Source: CAZHMN01 sp964533705
Lineage (GTDB): Bacteria; Electryoneota; B3-LCP
NCBI GenBank assembly: GCA_964533705.1
Contig: CAZHMN010000037.1
Coordinates: forward strand, 1-28,391
DNA length: 28,391 bases
Reading direction: 5' to 3'
The position numbers and the translations under genes were made by a program. The notes beneath the pieces were generated by a model. The model saw only the letters and a list, made by a program, of their open reading frames with translations. It was not told the DNA's origin and did no database searches. Shown piece by piece: positions 1 to 6,173 of the stretch (positions within the stretch are counted from its first letter, which is position 1; each line of letters opens with the position of its first letter).

Positions 1-36
1 AAAACCGGCGCCAGGTCTGCCCAGCTGGCGCCGCTT
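1..36 (-). terminator. Hairpin, possible minus-strand intrinsic terminator
   Basis: Positions 6-14 (CGGCGCCAG) pair perfectly with 25-33 around a 10-nt loop. Read on the minus strand the stem is followed by GGTTTT at the window edge. It could be a second terminator behind the fumarase gene or another member of the palindromic repeats that fill the intergenic regions here. The T-run is short. Confidence 0.4.
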
Positions 37-92
37 TGTTTCCTTAAAGCGTGGGGTATGGAGATCCGTCGCCACGATGGTTAGCGGTAGTG

Positions 93-137
93 CGGCAGCT
101 CGCTGCCGAAGTCAAAAGCGGGGGCAAGCCCCCGCAC
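93..137 (-). terminator. Intrinsic terminator of the fumarase alpha gene
   Basis: Positions 118-125 (GCGGGGGC) and 128-135 (GCCCCCGC) form a perfect GC-rich stem directly behind the stop codon of the fumarase gene. On the minus strand the stem is followed by TTTTGACTT, as in a Rho-independent terminator. A second small hairpin (93-99 CGGCAGC with 102-108) lies just beyond. A terminator here means a beta subunit, if present further left, is probably not on the same transcript. Confidence 0.6.
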
Positions 138-976
138 TACAGTTCTATACTCTTATGCCTGGCGGCGTGGCACTGGACGTTCACTGCAGCGGGTAAACTG
201 GCAATGTGGCAGGGGTGCGCTTCGATGAAGACGGCCAGGGCTGTGGTTCTGCCTCCCAACCCTTGAGGCCCGATGCCCAGATCGTTGATGCGCTGGAGTA
301 GCTCATCTTCCATGGCCGCGTAATAGGGATCGGGGTGTTTCGATCCGACGTCGCGCAGCAGGGCTTTTTTGCTGATCTGAGCGCATTTATCGTAGGTACC
401 GCCGATGCCCACGCCGACGATGACCGGCGGGCAGGGATTGGCGCCGCTGCGCCGGATGCGATCCACGACGAAGTTCTTGACGCCCTCTTCCCCATCCGAC
501 GGTTTCAGCATTTTGACTTCGGACATGTTTTCAGAACCACCGCCCTTGGGTGCGCAGATAATTTTCAGCTTATCTCCGGGGACGGTTTCCGTCCAGATGA
601 TGGGTGGAGTGTTGTCACCCGTATTCTTGCGCCGCAGAGGATCTTCGACGATGGATTTGCGCAGGTAACCTTCGGTGTAGCCTCTGGCCACGCCCCTGGT
701 GATGGCTTCCTTAAGGTTTCCTTCGATATAGACTTGATCGCCCATCTCCAAGAAAAAGACGGCGAAGCCGGTATCCTGGCAGATGGGGACTTCGTCTTCA
801 TGGGCGATGCGGGCGTTCTCTATGCACTGATCGAGGAGTTCTATAGCGACAGGGGACTCTTCCCTGGCGCGAAAATCTTTCAAGGCTTGCAGAACGTCAT
901 CTCCCAAATGGTAGTTGGCGTTCATGCACAGTTTGGCGACGGCGTCGGATATTTGCTCAGTGTATATGGTTCTCAT
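137..976 (-). CDS. Class I fumarate hydratase (or related hydro-lyase), alpha subunit
   Basis: The 279-residue protein matches in length and motifs the alpha (N-terminal) part of two-subunit class I, 4Fe-4S hydro-lyases that convert fumarate to malate (TtdA/FumA-type). Visible marks are CQDTGFAVFF, whose Cys is a likely cluster ligand, GGGSENMSE, CPPVIVGVGIGG, and a C-terminal GLGGRTTALAVF followed by EAHPCHIASLP. The start at 976 was chosen over an upstream extension to 1048 because MRTIYTEQ is the family-like beginning and GGAG lies at proper spacing. HicA ends 46 bp upstream on the same strand. The beta subunit is not in the remaining 136 bp and a terminator hairpin follows, so the partner must be elsewhere. 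L-tartrate dehydratase alpha is the main alternative; malate dehydrogenase nearby favours fumarase. Confidence 0.88.
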   Translation of the reverse strand: MRTIYTEQISDAVAKLCMNANYHLGDDVLQALKDFRAREESPVAIELLDQCIENARIAHEDEVPICQDTGFAVFFLEMGDQVYIEGNLKEAITRGVARGYTEGYLRKSIVEDPLRRKNTGDNTPPIIWTETVPGDKLKIICAPKGGGSENMSEVKMLKPSDGEEGVKNFVVDRIRRSGANPCPPVIVGVGIGGTYDKCAQISKKALLRDVGSKHPDPYYAAMEDELLQRINDLGIGPQGLGGRTTALAVFIEAHPCHIASLPAAVNVQCHAARHKSIEL

Positions 977-1022
977 GGTGGGCTCCGGGTTGCAGGATAT
1001 TATGATAAAACTGACGTATTGT

Positions 1023-1247
1023 TCATTTAAGAAGATTGATAAATTCATCGAGGCTCAATCCAGCCTGCCGGATAATCGCTCTGAGTGTACCTCTATCCAA
1101 TTCTTTATGATCTGGTACAACGATCTGAGAGAAAGGATTATCTCGCCTCAATATCATATGACTGCCATGCTGTCGTTTCAGGTAATAGCCTTTCTTCTCT
1201 AATACTTTAAGGCACTTTTTACCTGAAATATTCGGCAACATATTCAT
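1023..1247 (-). CDS. hicA: HicA-family mRNA interferase toxin (pair 1)
   Basis: This 74-residue protein has the HicA (YcfA) fold signature: a basic double-stranded-RNA-binding-like domain with the active His in the segment QHGSHMIL, and a C-terminal helix containing TLRAIIRQAG. HicA toxins cleave mRNA independently of the ribosome until bound by HicB. The start codon overlaps the hicB stop as ATGA, so the two are translationally coupled, antitoxin first. Full length is normal for the family and the His is kept, so it appears intact. It lies 46 bp upstream of the fumarase alpha gene on the same strand and could be co-transcribed with it. Confidence 0.85.
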   Translation of the reverse strand: MNMLPNISGKKCLKVLEKKGYYLKRQHGSHMILRRDNPFSQIVVPDHKELDRGTLRAIIRQAGLSLDEFINLLK

Positions 1248-1450
1248 ACTGCGATCACTTGGGTTTCAAATTTTTCGTCGGGCACGGGGAGATTATCCTC
1301 TTTCAAGGCAGCAATATACCCATCAATCGCTTCTCTTATGTTAGCAATAGCTTCCCCTTTGGTTTTACCCTGGCTGATGCAGCCCGGTAAGCTGGGGCAC
1401 TCGGCAACCCAGTATCCGTCCTCGCCGGGACGAAGAATGACTTCACGCAT
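1244..1450 (-). CDS. hicB: HicB-family antitoxin (pair 1)
   Basis: The 68-residue protein has the partial RNase H fold of HicB/UPF0150: the pattern EDGYWVAECPSLPGC, then SQGKTKGEAIANIREAIDGYI. HicB binds and blocks HicA and often represses its own promoter. It lacks a clear C-terminal DNA-binding domain, so autoregulation would need another DNA-binding mode. A ribosome site (GGAG about 9 nt ahead) supports the start. The gene is upstream of hicA and overlaps it by 4 bp. No strong consensus promoter was recognised in the 80 bp up to elbB. Confidence 0.85.
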   Translation of the reverse strand: MREVILRPGEDGYWVAECPSLPGCISQGKTKGEAIANIREAIDGYIAALKEDNLPVPDEKFETQVIAV

Positions 1451-1530
1451 TGATCGATCTCCAGATTACGATTTTAGTGCTATAAATGACACACATTCCC
1501 GTAAACCGACTTTCAGCAGATTCTTGCATT

Positions 1531-2193
1531 TTACGCCAGTTCCAGCGCCTTCGCCACCAGCTTTTCGATGCCTGTAGCCACATCCTTGATGCCAGGTCCC
1601 AGCATGTAGGCGGGTGTGGATACTACCTTGTGTTCTTCATCCACGACGGTGTCATCCACCTTGCACTCGACATGCTGAGCCCCCATTGCTTCCAGGGCCG
1701 CGGCGGTGTCCTTGTCGTTGCCGATAGTCAGTTTGACCTTGACGTCCTTGCCCTTCAGCGCCCTCGCCAGCACCGCCGGAGCGATGCAGATGACGCCGAT
1801 GGGTTTTTTCGCCTTGAACATGTCGTTTAGAAGGCGGTCTACTTCGGGGTGGATGGTGCAGTCCGCGCCCTTGACGGCGAAGTCGGTCAGGTTTTTGGCG
1901 GCGCCGTAGCCGCCGGGGAGAATAATGCCGTCCAGGTCGTCGGCTTTGACTTCGGCGATGTCCACAACCTCGCCGCGAGCGATGCGGGCCGATTCGGTCA
2001 GCACGTTGCGGACTTCGCCCGTTACGTCGCCGGATTTGTGATTGATGACGTGCATCTGCGACTTGTTGGGAGCCATCATTTTAATCTCGGCGCCGCCCCG
2101 ATCGAGAGCTAATAATGTAATGGTGGCTTCGTGGATTTCGGCTCCGTCCAGGTAGCCGCAGCCGGAAAGGATCACACCGATTCTCTTGGCCAT
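1531..2193 (-). CDS. elbB: ElbB-type glyoxalase, DJ-1/PfpI superfamily
   Basis: The 220-residue protein matches ElbB (isoprenoid biosynthesis-associated, DJ-1/PfpI class I glutamine-amidotransferase-like fold). The N-terminus VILSGCGYLDGAEIHEA is typical of the family. IILPGGYGAAKNL carries the conserved Gly-rich turn, and the nucleophile elbow is VICIAPA with its Cys. E. coli ElbB has weak glyoxalase activity and its physiological role is unsettled; the isoprenoid link is historical. The start has a strong ribosome site (GGAGG, about 8 nt spacing). It runs in the same direction as hicBA 1, with an 80-bp gap. Length and motifs are complete. Confidence 0.9.
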   Translation of the reverse strand: MAKRIGVILSGCGYLDGAEIHEATITLLALDRGGAEIKMMAPNKSQMHVINHKSGDVTGEVRNVLTESARIARGEVVDIAEVKADDLDGIILPGGYGAAKNLTDFAVKGADCTIHPEVDRLLNDMFKAKKPIGVICIAPAVLARALKGKDVKVKLTIGNDKDTAAALEAMGAQHVECKVDDTVVDEEHKVVSTPAYMLGPGIKDVATGIEKLVAKALELA

Positions 2194-2579
2194 CGTATAA
2201 CCTCCGAATTAGATGCAGGTTGCAAGTTGCCCCGAAGGGGCTGCTTCATGGCAAGTTGCAATAAGCAAGTTTAATGAAGATAATAAGCAAAGAGGAAGAA
2301 ATCAAGGGGGGAATGGGGAAAGTGCGATTCGGTTGACCGATAACCGAAAACAGAGAACAGAAAACCGAACCAGAATGGGTGCGCTATAGATCTGTGGCAA
2401 AGCCATCCCCTCGGGGCTGTGGGTAATTATGGTGGCGTCGAGTCCCCGCACTCGACGCATTCACCGCCCTTTATCTGTAGACATCTGCCGGGACTTCGAG
2501 CTGTCCCAACCACCCGTCCGGGGGTTGCATTTTCGCGAAATTCCAAAAGAATCTCACGAGCGACCTGCCCGACCGTAAT
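2194..2579. other. Intergenic region with small dyads and one palindromic repeat
   Basis: No coding sequence is convincing in these 386 bp. They hold a near-direct repeat of GCAAGTTGC around 2221 and 2251, a small hairpin GCCCC-GAA-GGGGC near 2228-2240, a perfect 7-bp dyad TTCGGTT-N7-AACCGAA at 2328-2348 inside a purine-rich stretch of repeated ACCGAA words, and the family A palindrome at 2432-2458. Confidence 0.6.
2432..2458 (-). repeat. Palindromic repeat family A, copy 1
   Basis: The 9-bp arms GCGTCGAGT (2435-2443) and ACTCGACGC (2450-2458) enclose a 6-nt loop. The 27-bp unit is the reverse complement of the repeat at 20924-20950 with four differences, two of which change a C:G pair of the stem to T:A. 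The coupled change shows that the hairpin itself is conserved. Confidence 0.7.
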
Positions 2580-3044
2580 CTATACCCACCGCCGCACTTT
2601 GGCTTTATACGACGACCATCGTTCACCGAACTGCTCTTCGAGCATCTTCTCTTCAATTCTGATGAAAACCCCCTCCATTAGAATCGGGAAGAGGACAACC
2701 ACGATGTAGGGCGTTAACGAGCCCAACAAAACGACGACCCCGCCAAGAATCAAAACGAAACCCAAATACATAGGGTGTCTGCTGATGCCGTATACTCCAT
2801 CTGTGATCAAGGCAGTTGATTTCTGGAATGGCTTCACTGTGGTCTCGTGTTTTTTGAGTGCTTTATCCGCAGCTAAATTAAACAGAGATCCCACGATAAC
2901 GGGGAAAATTCCCAGGATGTTCCAGGGGAAAGCGATGATCTGCTTTCCGGGCAACAAGAAATGCAAGACCACTATAACGACGAGAGCCAGAAAGAGATAC
3001 GTAGGTGGCAATGCTCTCTTGTTTTTTTCTTTAGATTGCACCAT
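2580..3044 (-). CDS. Membrane methyltransferase, isoprenylcysteine/phospholipid methyltransferase family
   Basis: The 154-residue protein is a small integral membrane protein of the ICMT/PEMT superfamily. There are about four hydrophobic segments, near residues 13-32, 40-58, 93-112 and 112-128. The family signature is GVYGISRHPMYLG (about 85-97), followed by EEKMLEEQFG and a final YKAKVRRWV. These motifs bind S-adenosylmethionine at the cytoplasmic face; the bacterial substrate cannot be told from sequence. The start is preceded by GAGG at somewhat long spacing. Two promoter candidates lie upstream, one overlapped by a perfect inverted repeat, which suggests repression by an unidentified regulator. 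It appears monocistronic. Confidence 0.85.
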   Translation of the reverse strand: MVQSKEKNKRALPPTYLFLALVVIVVLHFLLPGKQIIAFPWNILGIFPVIVGSLFNLAADKALKKHETTVKPFQKSTALITDGVYGISRHPMYLGFVLILGGVVVLLGSLTPYIVVVLFPILMEGVFIRIEEKMLEEQFGERWSSYKAKVRRWV

Positions 3045-3107
3045 GTTAACAGCCTCGTCATGCTACTATTTATATGATTTATATGTGAGAAATTGATCTT
3101 AATTGCT

Positions 3108-3136
3108 ATTATACACCCCTGTATAACTGCTTTCCA
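3108..3136 (-). promoter_or_regulatory. Promoter with overlapping operator-like dyad
   Basis: On the minus strand TGGAAA (3136-3131) and a perfect TATAAT (3113-3108) are 17 bp apart. The -10 lies within a perfect inverted repeat, TTATACA-N4-TGTATAA, at 3109-3126. A start near 3101 would give the methyltransferase gene a 57-nt leader. A dyad covering the -10 is the usual arrangement of a repressor operator; the regulator is not identifiable. Confidence 0.5.
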
Positions 3137-3168
3137 GCGCTACCCGCGGGCGAACGACACCGCAAGTG

Positions 3169-3197
3169 AATGTAATAATCCAGAAACGCATTGTCAA
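3169..3197 (-). promoter_or_regulatory. Candidate sigma-70 promoter upstream of the methyltransferase
   Basis: A perfect TTGACA (3197-3192) and TACATT (3174-3169) are separated by 17 bp on the minus strand. It would give a leader of about 118 nt that includes the second promoter and dyad. Confidence 0.4.
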
Positions 3198-3267
3198 GCA
3201 AAAAAGTAAAGAATTATAAAAAATCGCACGGCGCTCCAGCCTGTAAAAACCAGATTGGAGTCTAAAG

Positions 3268-3295
3268 GCGCCGGAATGAATTCTGGCGCTAAGAC
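3268..3295 (+). repeat. Palindromic repeat family B, copy 1
   Basis: A 28-bp unit containing GAATGAATTC flanked by CGCC and GGCG arms, ending in CTAAGAC. It matches 6143-6170 with two differences in the same orientation. Confidence 0.65.
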
Positions 3296-3378
3296 CCACT
3301 CAAAATCCCAATAGATCGGGATTCGAAGTCGCCAGCGCGACTTTAAACCAGGTCTCAGCCCCCGAATTTATTCGGGGG

Positions 3379-3762
3379 TTAGCACCCGACAGCCGATCGT
3401 GGGTGGCAGGTGAGGACACCTGCCATCACATTAAATGATCCGTGACGGCACAGGTTAAAGTATCCCACCGCAGAGCGGTGGGGCACCATGCTTTTTACCC
3501 AAAAGGGCCACCCCTTTCGGTGTGGCCCCTGACTGCCATCGCATTGCACTCCTTCCCATTCCTCTTTGCCTATTTTCGCCTGCCTGAGTATCCTTATCAA
3601 TAATTCCTTGCCAATATCTTTTTTGTACGGATTTGGAACCCGGAGGATTAAATTTCCCTTTGACATGAATTGATGTTTTCCACCCGAAAAAGGACCCTCC
3701 CAACCGAGCTGCTTCAAACACCGGATTAGATTCTTGCGTTTTATCGGGCCCAATTTCGGCAT
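3379..3762 (-). CDS. hicA: HicA-family toxin (pair 2) with anomalous C-terminal extension
   Basis: Residues 1 to about 74 are a HicA domain: KRKNLIRCLKQLGWEG, then the active-site region SGGKHQFM with the likely catalytic His, then LRVPNPYKKDIGKELLIRIL and a final helix ending EEWEGVQ. The open frame then runs about 53 more residues, to 127, through a terminator-like hairpin and repeat families D and C; the tail reads as translated palindromes (for example MVPHRSAVG). A usual HicA has 60-80 residues. The ancestral stop has probably been lost, or the repeats inserted near the 3' end; a sequencing error is possible. The start overlaps the hicB stop by 1 nt (TGATG). Confidence 0.75.
   Translation of the reverse strand: MPKLGPIKRKNLIRCLKQLGWEGPFSGGKHQFMSKGNLILRVPNPYKKDIGKELLIRILRQAKIGKEEWEGVQCDGSQGPHRKGWPFWVKSMVPHRSAVGYFNLCRHGSFNVMAGVLTCHPRSAVGC
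3462..3485. repeat. Palindromic repeat family C, copy 1
   Basis: An 8-bp stem CCCACCGC/GCGGTGGG with a 3-nt loop AGA. A 24-bp stretch is identical to 6094-6117. Here it lies within the extended hicA frame. Confidence 0.7.
3502..3530 (-). terminator. Terminator-like hairpin, repeat family D copy 1
   Basis: On the minus strand the stem AGGGGCCAC...GTGGCCCTT is followed by TTTTGGG. It lies just behind the point where the HicA domain ends, so it probably was or is the terminator of hicBA pair 2, although the open frame now crosses it. It shares sequence with the hairpin behind mdh (4164-4192). Confidence 0.5.
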
Positions 3763-4004
3763 CAGGCAACTTCCTTAATTTTCAGCTCGATCCCGTCTAC
3801 AATGGGCAAGGGTAAATTCTCCGAAACTCGAAAGAGGATCCACTCTTCCAGGACCTCTTCAAGTTCGTCCCGGCAGGTTTCCAGAGTATCAGCATTCGCA
3901 TAAATCCCTTCAAAGTCGGGAATTTCAGCGTAGAAAGTTCCATCATCCTGCAGGATTTCGTATTTTGCCTTCATCATAGCGGCTTTTATGTAGTCTGTTA
4001 ACAT
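3762..4004 (-). CDS. hicB: HicB-family antitoxin (pair 2)
   Basis: The 80-residue protein has the HicB/UPF0150 fold: DDGTFYAEIPDFEGIYANADTL followed by the helix of DELEEVLEEWILFRV. The usual Gly-Cys of the domain is replaced by GIYA, as in many type II variants. It is distinct from HicB pair 1 and not a recent duplication. It precedes hicA with a 1-nt stop-start overlap. Internal Met residues at 10 and 11 are possible alternative starts; AAAGG lies ahead of the first. It probably neutralises the adjacent toxin. Confidence 0.8.
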   Translation of the reverse strand: MLTDYIKAAMMKAKYEILQDDGTFYAEIPDFEGIYANADTLETCRDELEEVLEEWILFRVSENLPLPIVDGIELKIKEVA

Positions 4005-4163
4005 GGCCCAACCTTTTGCCTATTTCTATTGCTTTTTGTTAAGAACTGATGTTATCCATTGCTTGCTCCAGTAGCATTGTTGTAGCGTCAGATCACATCC
4101 CCAAAGGGGGCAAGACCCGCCGCAACACTTAAAGGGTTTAATCAATCCTACAAAACTAAATAC

Positions 4164-4192
4164 AAAGGGCCACCCCCTCTGGAGTGGCCCCT
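4164..4192 (-). terminator. Intrinsic terminator of malate dehydrogenase, repeat family D copy 2
   Basis: On the minus strand GGGGCCACT and GGTGGCCC form the stem, followed by TTTGTATTT, 31 bp behind the mdh stop codon. The 29-bp unit matches 3502-3530 at most positions, including both stem arms. Confidence 0.6.
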
Positions 4193-4223
4193 ATGTTTGC
4201 ACTGCGTAGAATTCTACTTGATC

Positions 4224-5153
4224 CTACATCAAGTTCTCGCCTTCGGCCTGGACGGAGCGAACGTGATCAACCGTTTTCTGCATCATGGCCTTCTCTTCGT
4301 CGTTCAGTTTGACCTCCAGGACCTTCTCCACGCCGTTCTTGCCCAGGACGGCGGGCACGCCCATAAAGATGCCTTCTACGCCGTATTCGCCGGTCAGCCA
4401 GCAGGCGCAGGGCAGCACGCGTTTTTTGTCCAGGGCGATGGATTCGCACATCTGGACGACGCCGGCTGCGGGAGCGTAATAGGCGCTGCCGGTTTTCAGG
4501 AAGGCGACGATTTCGCCGCCGCCCTTGCGAGTGCGTTCGACGATGGCGTCAATCTTATCCTGCGGCATCAGTTCGGTCAGCGGAATGCCGCCGACGGTGG
4601 TCAGGCGGGGCAGCGGCACCATGGTATCGCCGTGGCCGCCCAGAACCAGCGCCGAGATGTCTTCGACGGACACGCCCAGCTCCATGGCGATGAAGCTGCG
4701 GTAACGGGCGGTGTCTAAGATGCCGGCCATCCCCATAACTCGCTGGTGCGGGAAATTGGAGACCTTGAGGGTTACGTAGGTCATGACGTCCAGCGGGTTG
4801 GATACGACGATCAGGATCGAATCCGGGCTGCGCTGGGCGACCGAATTGGTCACTTCCTTGACGATCGCGGTGTTTTTGGCCAACAGGTCATCGCGGCTCA
4901 TGCCGGGCTTGCGAGCCAGGCCGGCGGTGATGACCACGATGTCGGAATTGGCGGTTTCCTGATAACCATTGCTGCCGTGAACGAAGGTGTCCTGCATATT
5001 GACGGGCTGGGATTCCCAGATGTCCAGGCCTTTGCCCTGAGGAATGCCCTCCAGGATATCAACTAAAACCACTTCCTGAGCAAAACCTTTCATCGCCAGA
5101 TAATGAGCTGTGGTGGCTCCCACATGTCCGGCGCCGATGACGGAAATCTTCAT
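4224..5153 (-). CDS. mdh: Malate dehydrogenase, LDH-like type
   Basis: The 309-residue enzyme oxidises malate to oxaloacetate with NAD+. The Rossmann motif GAGHVGATTA is at 7-16, and Asp32 (VLVDI) favours NAD+ over NADP+. The substrate loop has Arg81 (GLARKPGMSR), the residue that selects malate over lactate, with Arg87. The catalytic pair is Asp147/His174 (GILDTAR, GGHGDTMVP) with Arg150. Length is full. GGAGG lies about 9 nt ahead of the start. It is the last gene of an rplU-rpmA-mdh transcript, 45 bp behind rpmA, and is followed by a terminator hairpin. It works in the TCA cycle together with the fumarase encoded 3 kb away. Confidence 0.95.
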   Translation of the reverse strand: MKISVIGAGHVGATTAHYLAMKGFAQEVVLVDILEGIPQGKGLDIWESQPVNMQDTFVHGSNGYQETANSDIVVITAGLARKPGMSRDDLLAKNTAIVKEVTNSVAQRSPDSILIVVSNPLDVMTYVTLKVSNFPHQRVMGMAGILDTARYRSFIAMELGVSVEDISALVLGGHGDTMVPLPRLTTVGGIPLTELMPQDKIDAIVERTRKGGGEIVAFLKTGSAYYAPAAGVVQMCESIALDKKRVLPCACWLTGEYGVEGIFMGVPAVLGKNGVEKVLEVKLNDEEKAMMQKTVDHVRSVQAEGENLM

Positions 5154-5198
5154 GCTATTTGCCTCCGAGAGTATTATTTAAACGTAAGCGAATTCCTT

Positions 5199-5462
5199 CT
5201 ACGATTCGGTGACAGGCATAACACTCACCCGGCGGGCACGCCCGCGCCCCGAGCCGAATTGAACGATCCCTTCGGCCGTGGCGAACAATGTGTAATCCTT
5301 GCCCATTCCCACATTGACGCCGGGATGGAATTTTGTGCCCTTCTGGCGGATGATAATCATGCCCGGCCTGACGTGCTGACCGCCACTGCATTTCACCCCT
5401 AGATACTGGGGATTGGAATCGCGGCCGTTGCGGGATGATCCGACGCCTTTTTTGTGCGCCAT
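5199..5462 (-). CDS. rpmA: 50S ribosomal protein L27
   Basis: The 87-residue protein begins MAHKKGVGSSRNGRDSNPQ, the conserved N-terminal arm of bacterial L27 that reaches the peptidyl-transferase centre, and continues with GVKCSGGQHV, GTKFHPG and GMGKDYTLFA. There is no Firmicutes-type cleavable N-terminal extension. KCSGGQ replaces the more common KxFGGQ. A GGGAG ribosome site overlaps the end of rplU, whose stop is 3 nt upstream. The usual next gene, obg, is absent here; mdh follows instead. Confidence 0.96.
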   Translation of the reverse strand: MAHKKGVGSSRNGRDSNPQYLGVKCSGGQHVRPGMIIIRQKGTKFHPGVNVGMGKDYTLFATAEGIVQFGSGRGRARRVSVMPVTES

Positions 5463-5465
5463 GAT

Positions 5466-6002
5466 TTATTCTCCCTCAGATTTTTCAGATTTTACAGTCT
5501 TTTTCTTCGCTGGTGCTTTGAGTTTCGCAGCAGTTTTCGGCTTTGCCGCCTTGGCTTTAGTTGCAGGTTTCGGCTTTGCAGAGGCTTTCGGTTTGGCTTT
5601 GGCCTTGGGTTTAGCCTTCGCTTCAGGTTCGGGGACTTCCTTCGGTTTGGCCTCTTTTTTCGGTTTTACGGCGGCCTTCGGTTTGGCGGTTAAGCCCTGG
5701 ATATTCTCGATGTGGAGCAGAGTAAATCCCTGGCGGTGACCGCGGGTGACTTTGAAGCCCTTACGGCGTTTTTTGCGGAATACGATAATCTTGGGATCGC
5801 GCCCGTGTGAAATCACCTTTGCGGTGGCCTTCAAACCTTCGATAAGGGGCGTGCCGACCTGGATTTTCTTCCCGTCAGAGGTCATGAGGATTTCGCTGAT
5901 TTCGTACGAAGATCCTTCCTCCAGGTCCAACTTCGGCACCTTGACGTTCAGCTCCGGCTCGATGCGGAATTGTTTTCCGGCGATGCGTGCTATGGCGTAC
6001 AT
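5466..6002 (-). CDS. rplU: 50S ribosomal protein L21 with long basic C-terminal tail
   Basis: Residues 1-103 are ordinary L21: MYAIARIAGKQFRI at the start, FRKKRRKGFKVTRGHRQGFT near 75-94, then LLHIENI. A low-complexity tail of about 75 residues follows, made almost only of Lys, Ala, Pro, Glu, Thr and Ser in KPKA/KAKP repeats, giving 178 residues against the family's roughly 103. Such tails resemble histone H1 C-termini and are expected to be disordered and RNA-binding. The tail is in frame with no shift, and rpmA follows after 3 nt, so it is real rather than a read-through artefact. A strong promoter lies immediately upstream. Confidence 0.93.
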   Translation of the reverse strand: MYAIARIAGKQFRIEPELNVKVPKLDLEEGSSYEISEILMTSDGKKIQVGTPLIEGLKATAKVISHGRDPKIIVFRKKRRKGFKVTRGHRQGFTLLHIENIQGLTAKPKAAVKPKKEAKPKEVPEPEAKAKPKAKAKPKASAKPKPATKAKAAKPKTAAKLKAPAKKKTVKSEKSEGE

Positions 6003-6031
6003 TTTCCTTTTCGTTAATTTTTGGAAATTTA

Positions 6032-6060
6032 AATATACAGAAAAAGATGACCTATGTCAA
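6032..6060 (-). promoter_or_regulatory. Strong sigma-70 promoter of rplU-rpmA-mdh
   Basis: On the minus strand a perfect TTGACA (6060-6055) and TATATT (6037-6032) are spaced 17 bp, with TG directly ahead of the -10. The predicted start near 6025 leaves a leader of about 23 nt with AAGGA before the rplU ATG. It is one of the best promoter matches in the window, as suits ribosomal genes. Confidence 0.75.
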
Positions 6061-6093
6061 GCGGTTTTTGGGGCATTCGATTGAAGGCAAACA

Positions 6094-6117
6094 ATCCCAC
6101 CGCAGAGCGGTGGGGCA
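6094..6117. repeat. Palindromic repeat family C, copy 2
   Basis: Identical over 24 bp to 3462-3485. It lies between the rplU promoter and family B copy 2. Confidence 0.7.
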
Positions 6118-6142
6118 TCACGCAATTTGCAAGAACCCCCAG

Positions 6143-6170
6143 ACGCCAGAATGAATTCTGGCGCTAAGAC
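6143..6170 (+). repeat. Palindromic repeat family B, copy 2, at a scaffold gap
   Basis: It matches 3268-3295 with two differences. It ends 3 bp before the N run, so the contig on this side stops at the repeat. Confidence 0.65.
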
Positions 6171-6173
6171 TCG

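Larger units (their letters stand above)
3045..3378. other. Intergenic region: promoters and hairpins
   Basis: No gene is supported in these 334 bp. From left to right they hold the leader of the methyltransferase gene, an operator-like dyad at 3109-3126, two minus-strand promoter candidates, and the start of a hairpin cluster that continues into the end of the neighbouring hicA frame. Confidence 0.6.
3268..3530. repeat. Cluster of at least six different hairpins
   Basis: Successive palindromes are packed together: 3268-3290 (family B), 3304-3323 (AATCCC/GGGATT), 3326-3343 (AAGTCGC/GCGACTT), 3359-3378 (CCCCCGAAT/ATTCGGGGG), 3404-3425 (TGGCAGGTG/CACCTGCCA), 3464-3482 (family C) and 3502-3530 (family D). 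B, C and D recur elsewhere in the window. The cluster lies between the methyltransferase promoter and hicA pair 2 and extends under the hicA frame. Confidence 0.65.

Noticed and set aside
335..1030. 231-residue plus-strand open frame
   Set aside because: It is the antisense shadow of the fumarase alpha gene, which has all family motifs.
3099..3299. 66-residue minus frame
   Set aside because: It covers promoters and hairpin repeats and has no ribosome site.
3260..3360. tRNA gene or remnant in the hairpin cluster
   Set aside because: A GATTCGAAG string recalls a T-loop, but no acceptor stem, anticodon arm or CCA end could be assembled.
3268..3530. CRISPR array
   Set aside because: The hairpins differ from each other and there are no equal repeats with regular spacers; no cas genes are present.
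4197..5066. Plus-strand frames of 173 and 106 residues
   Set aside because: Antisense to malate dehydrogenase; their composition mirrors the GC-rich third positions.
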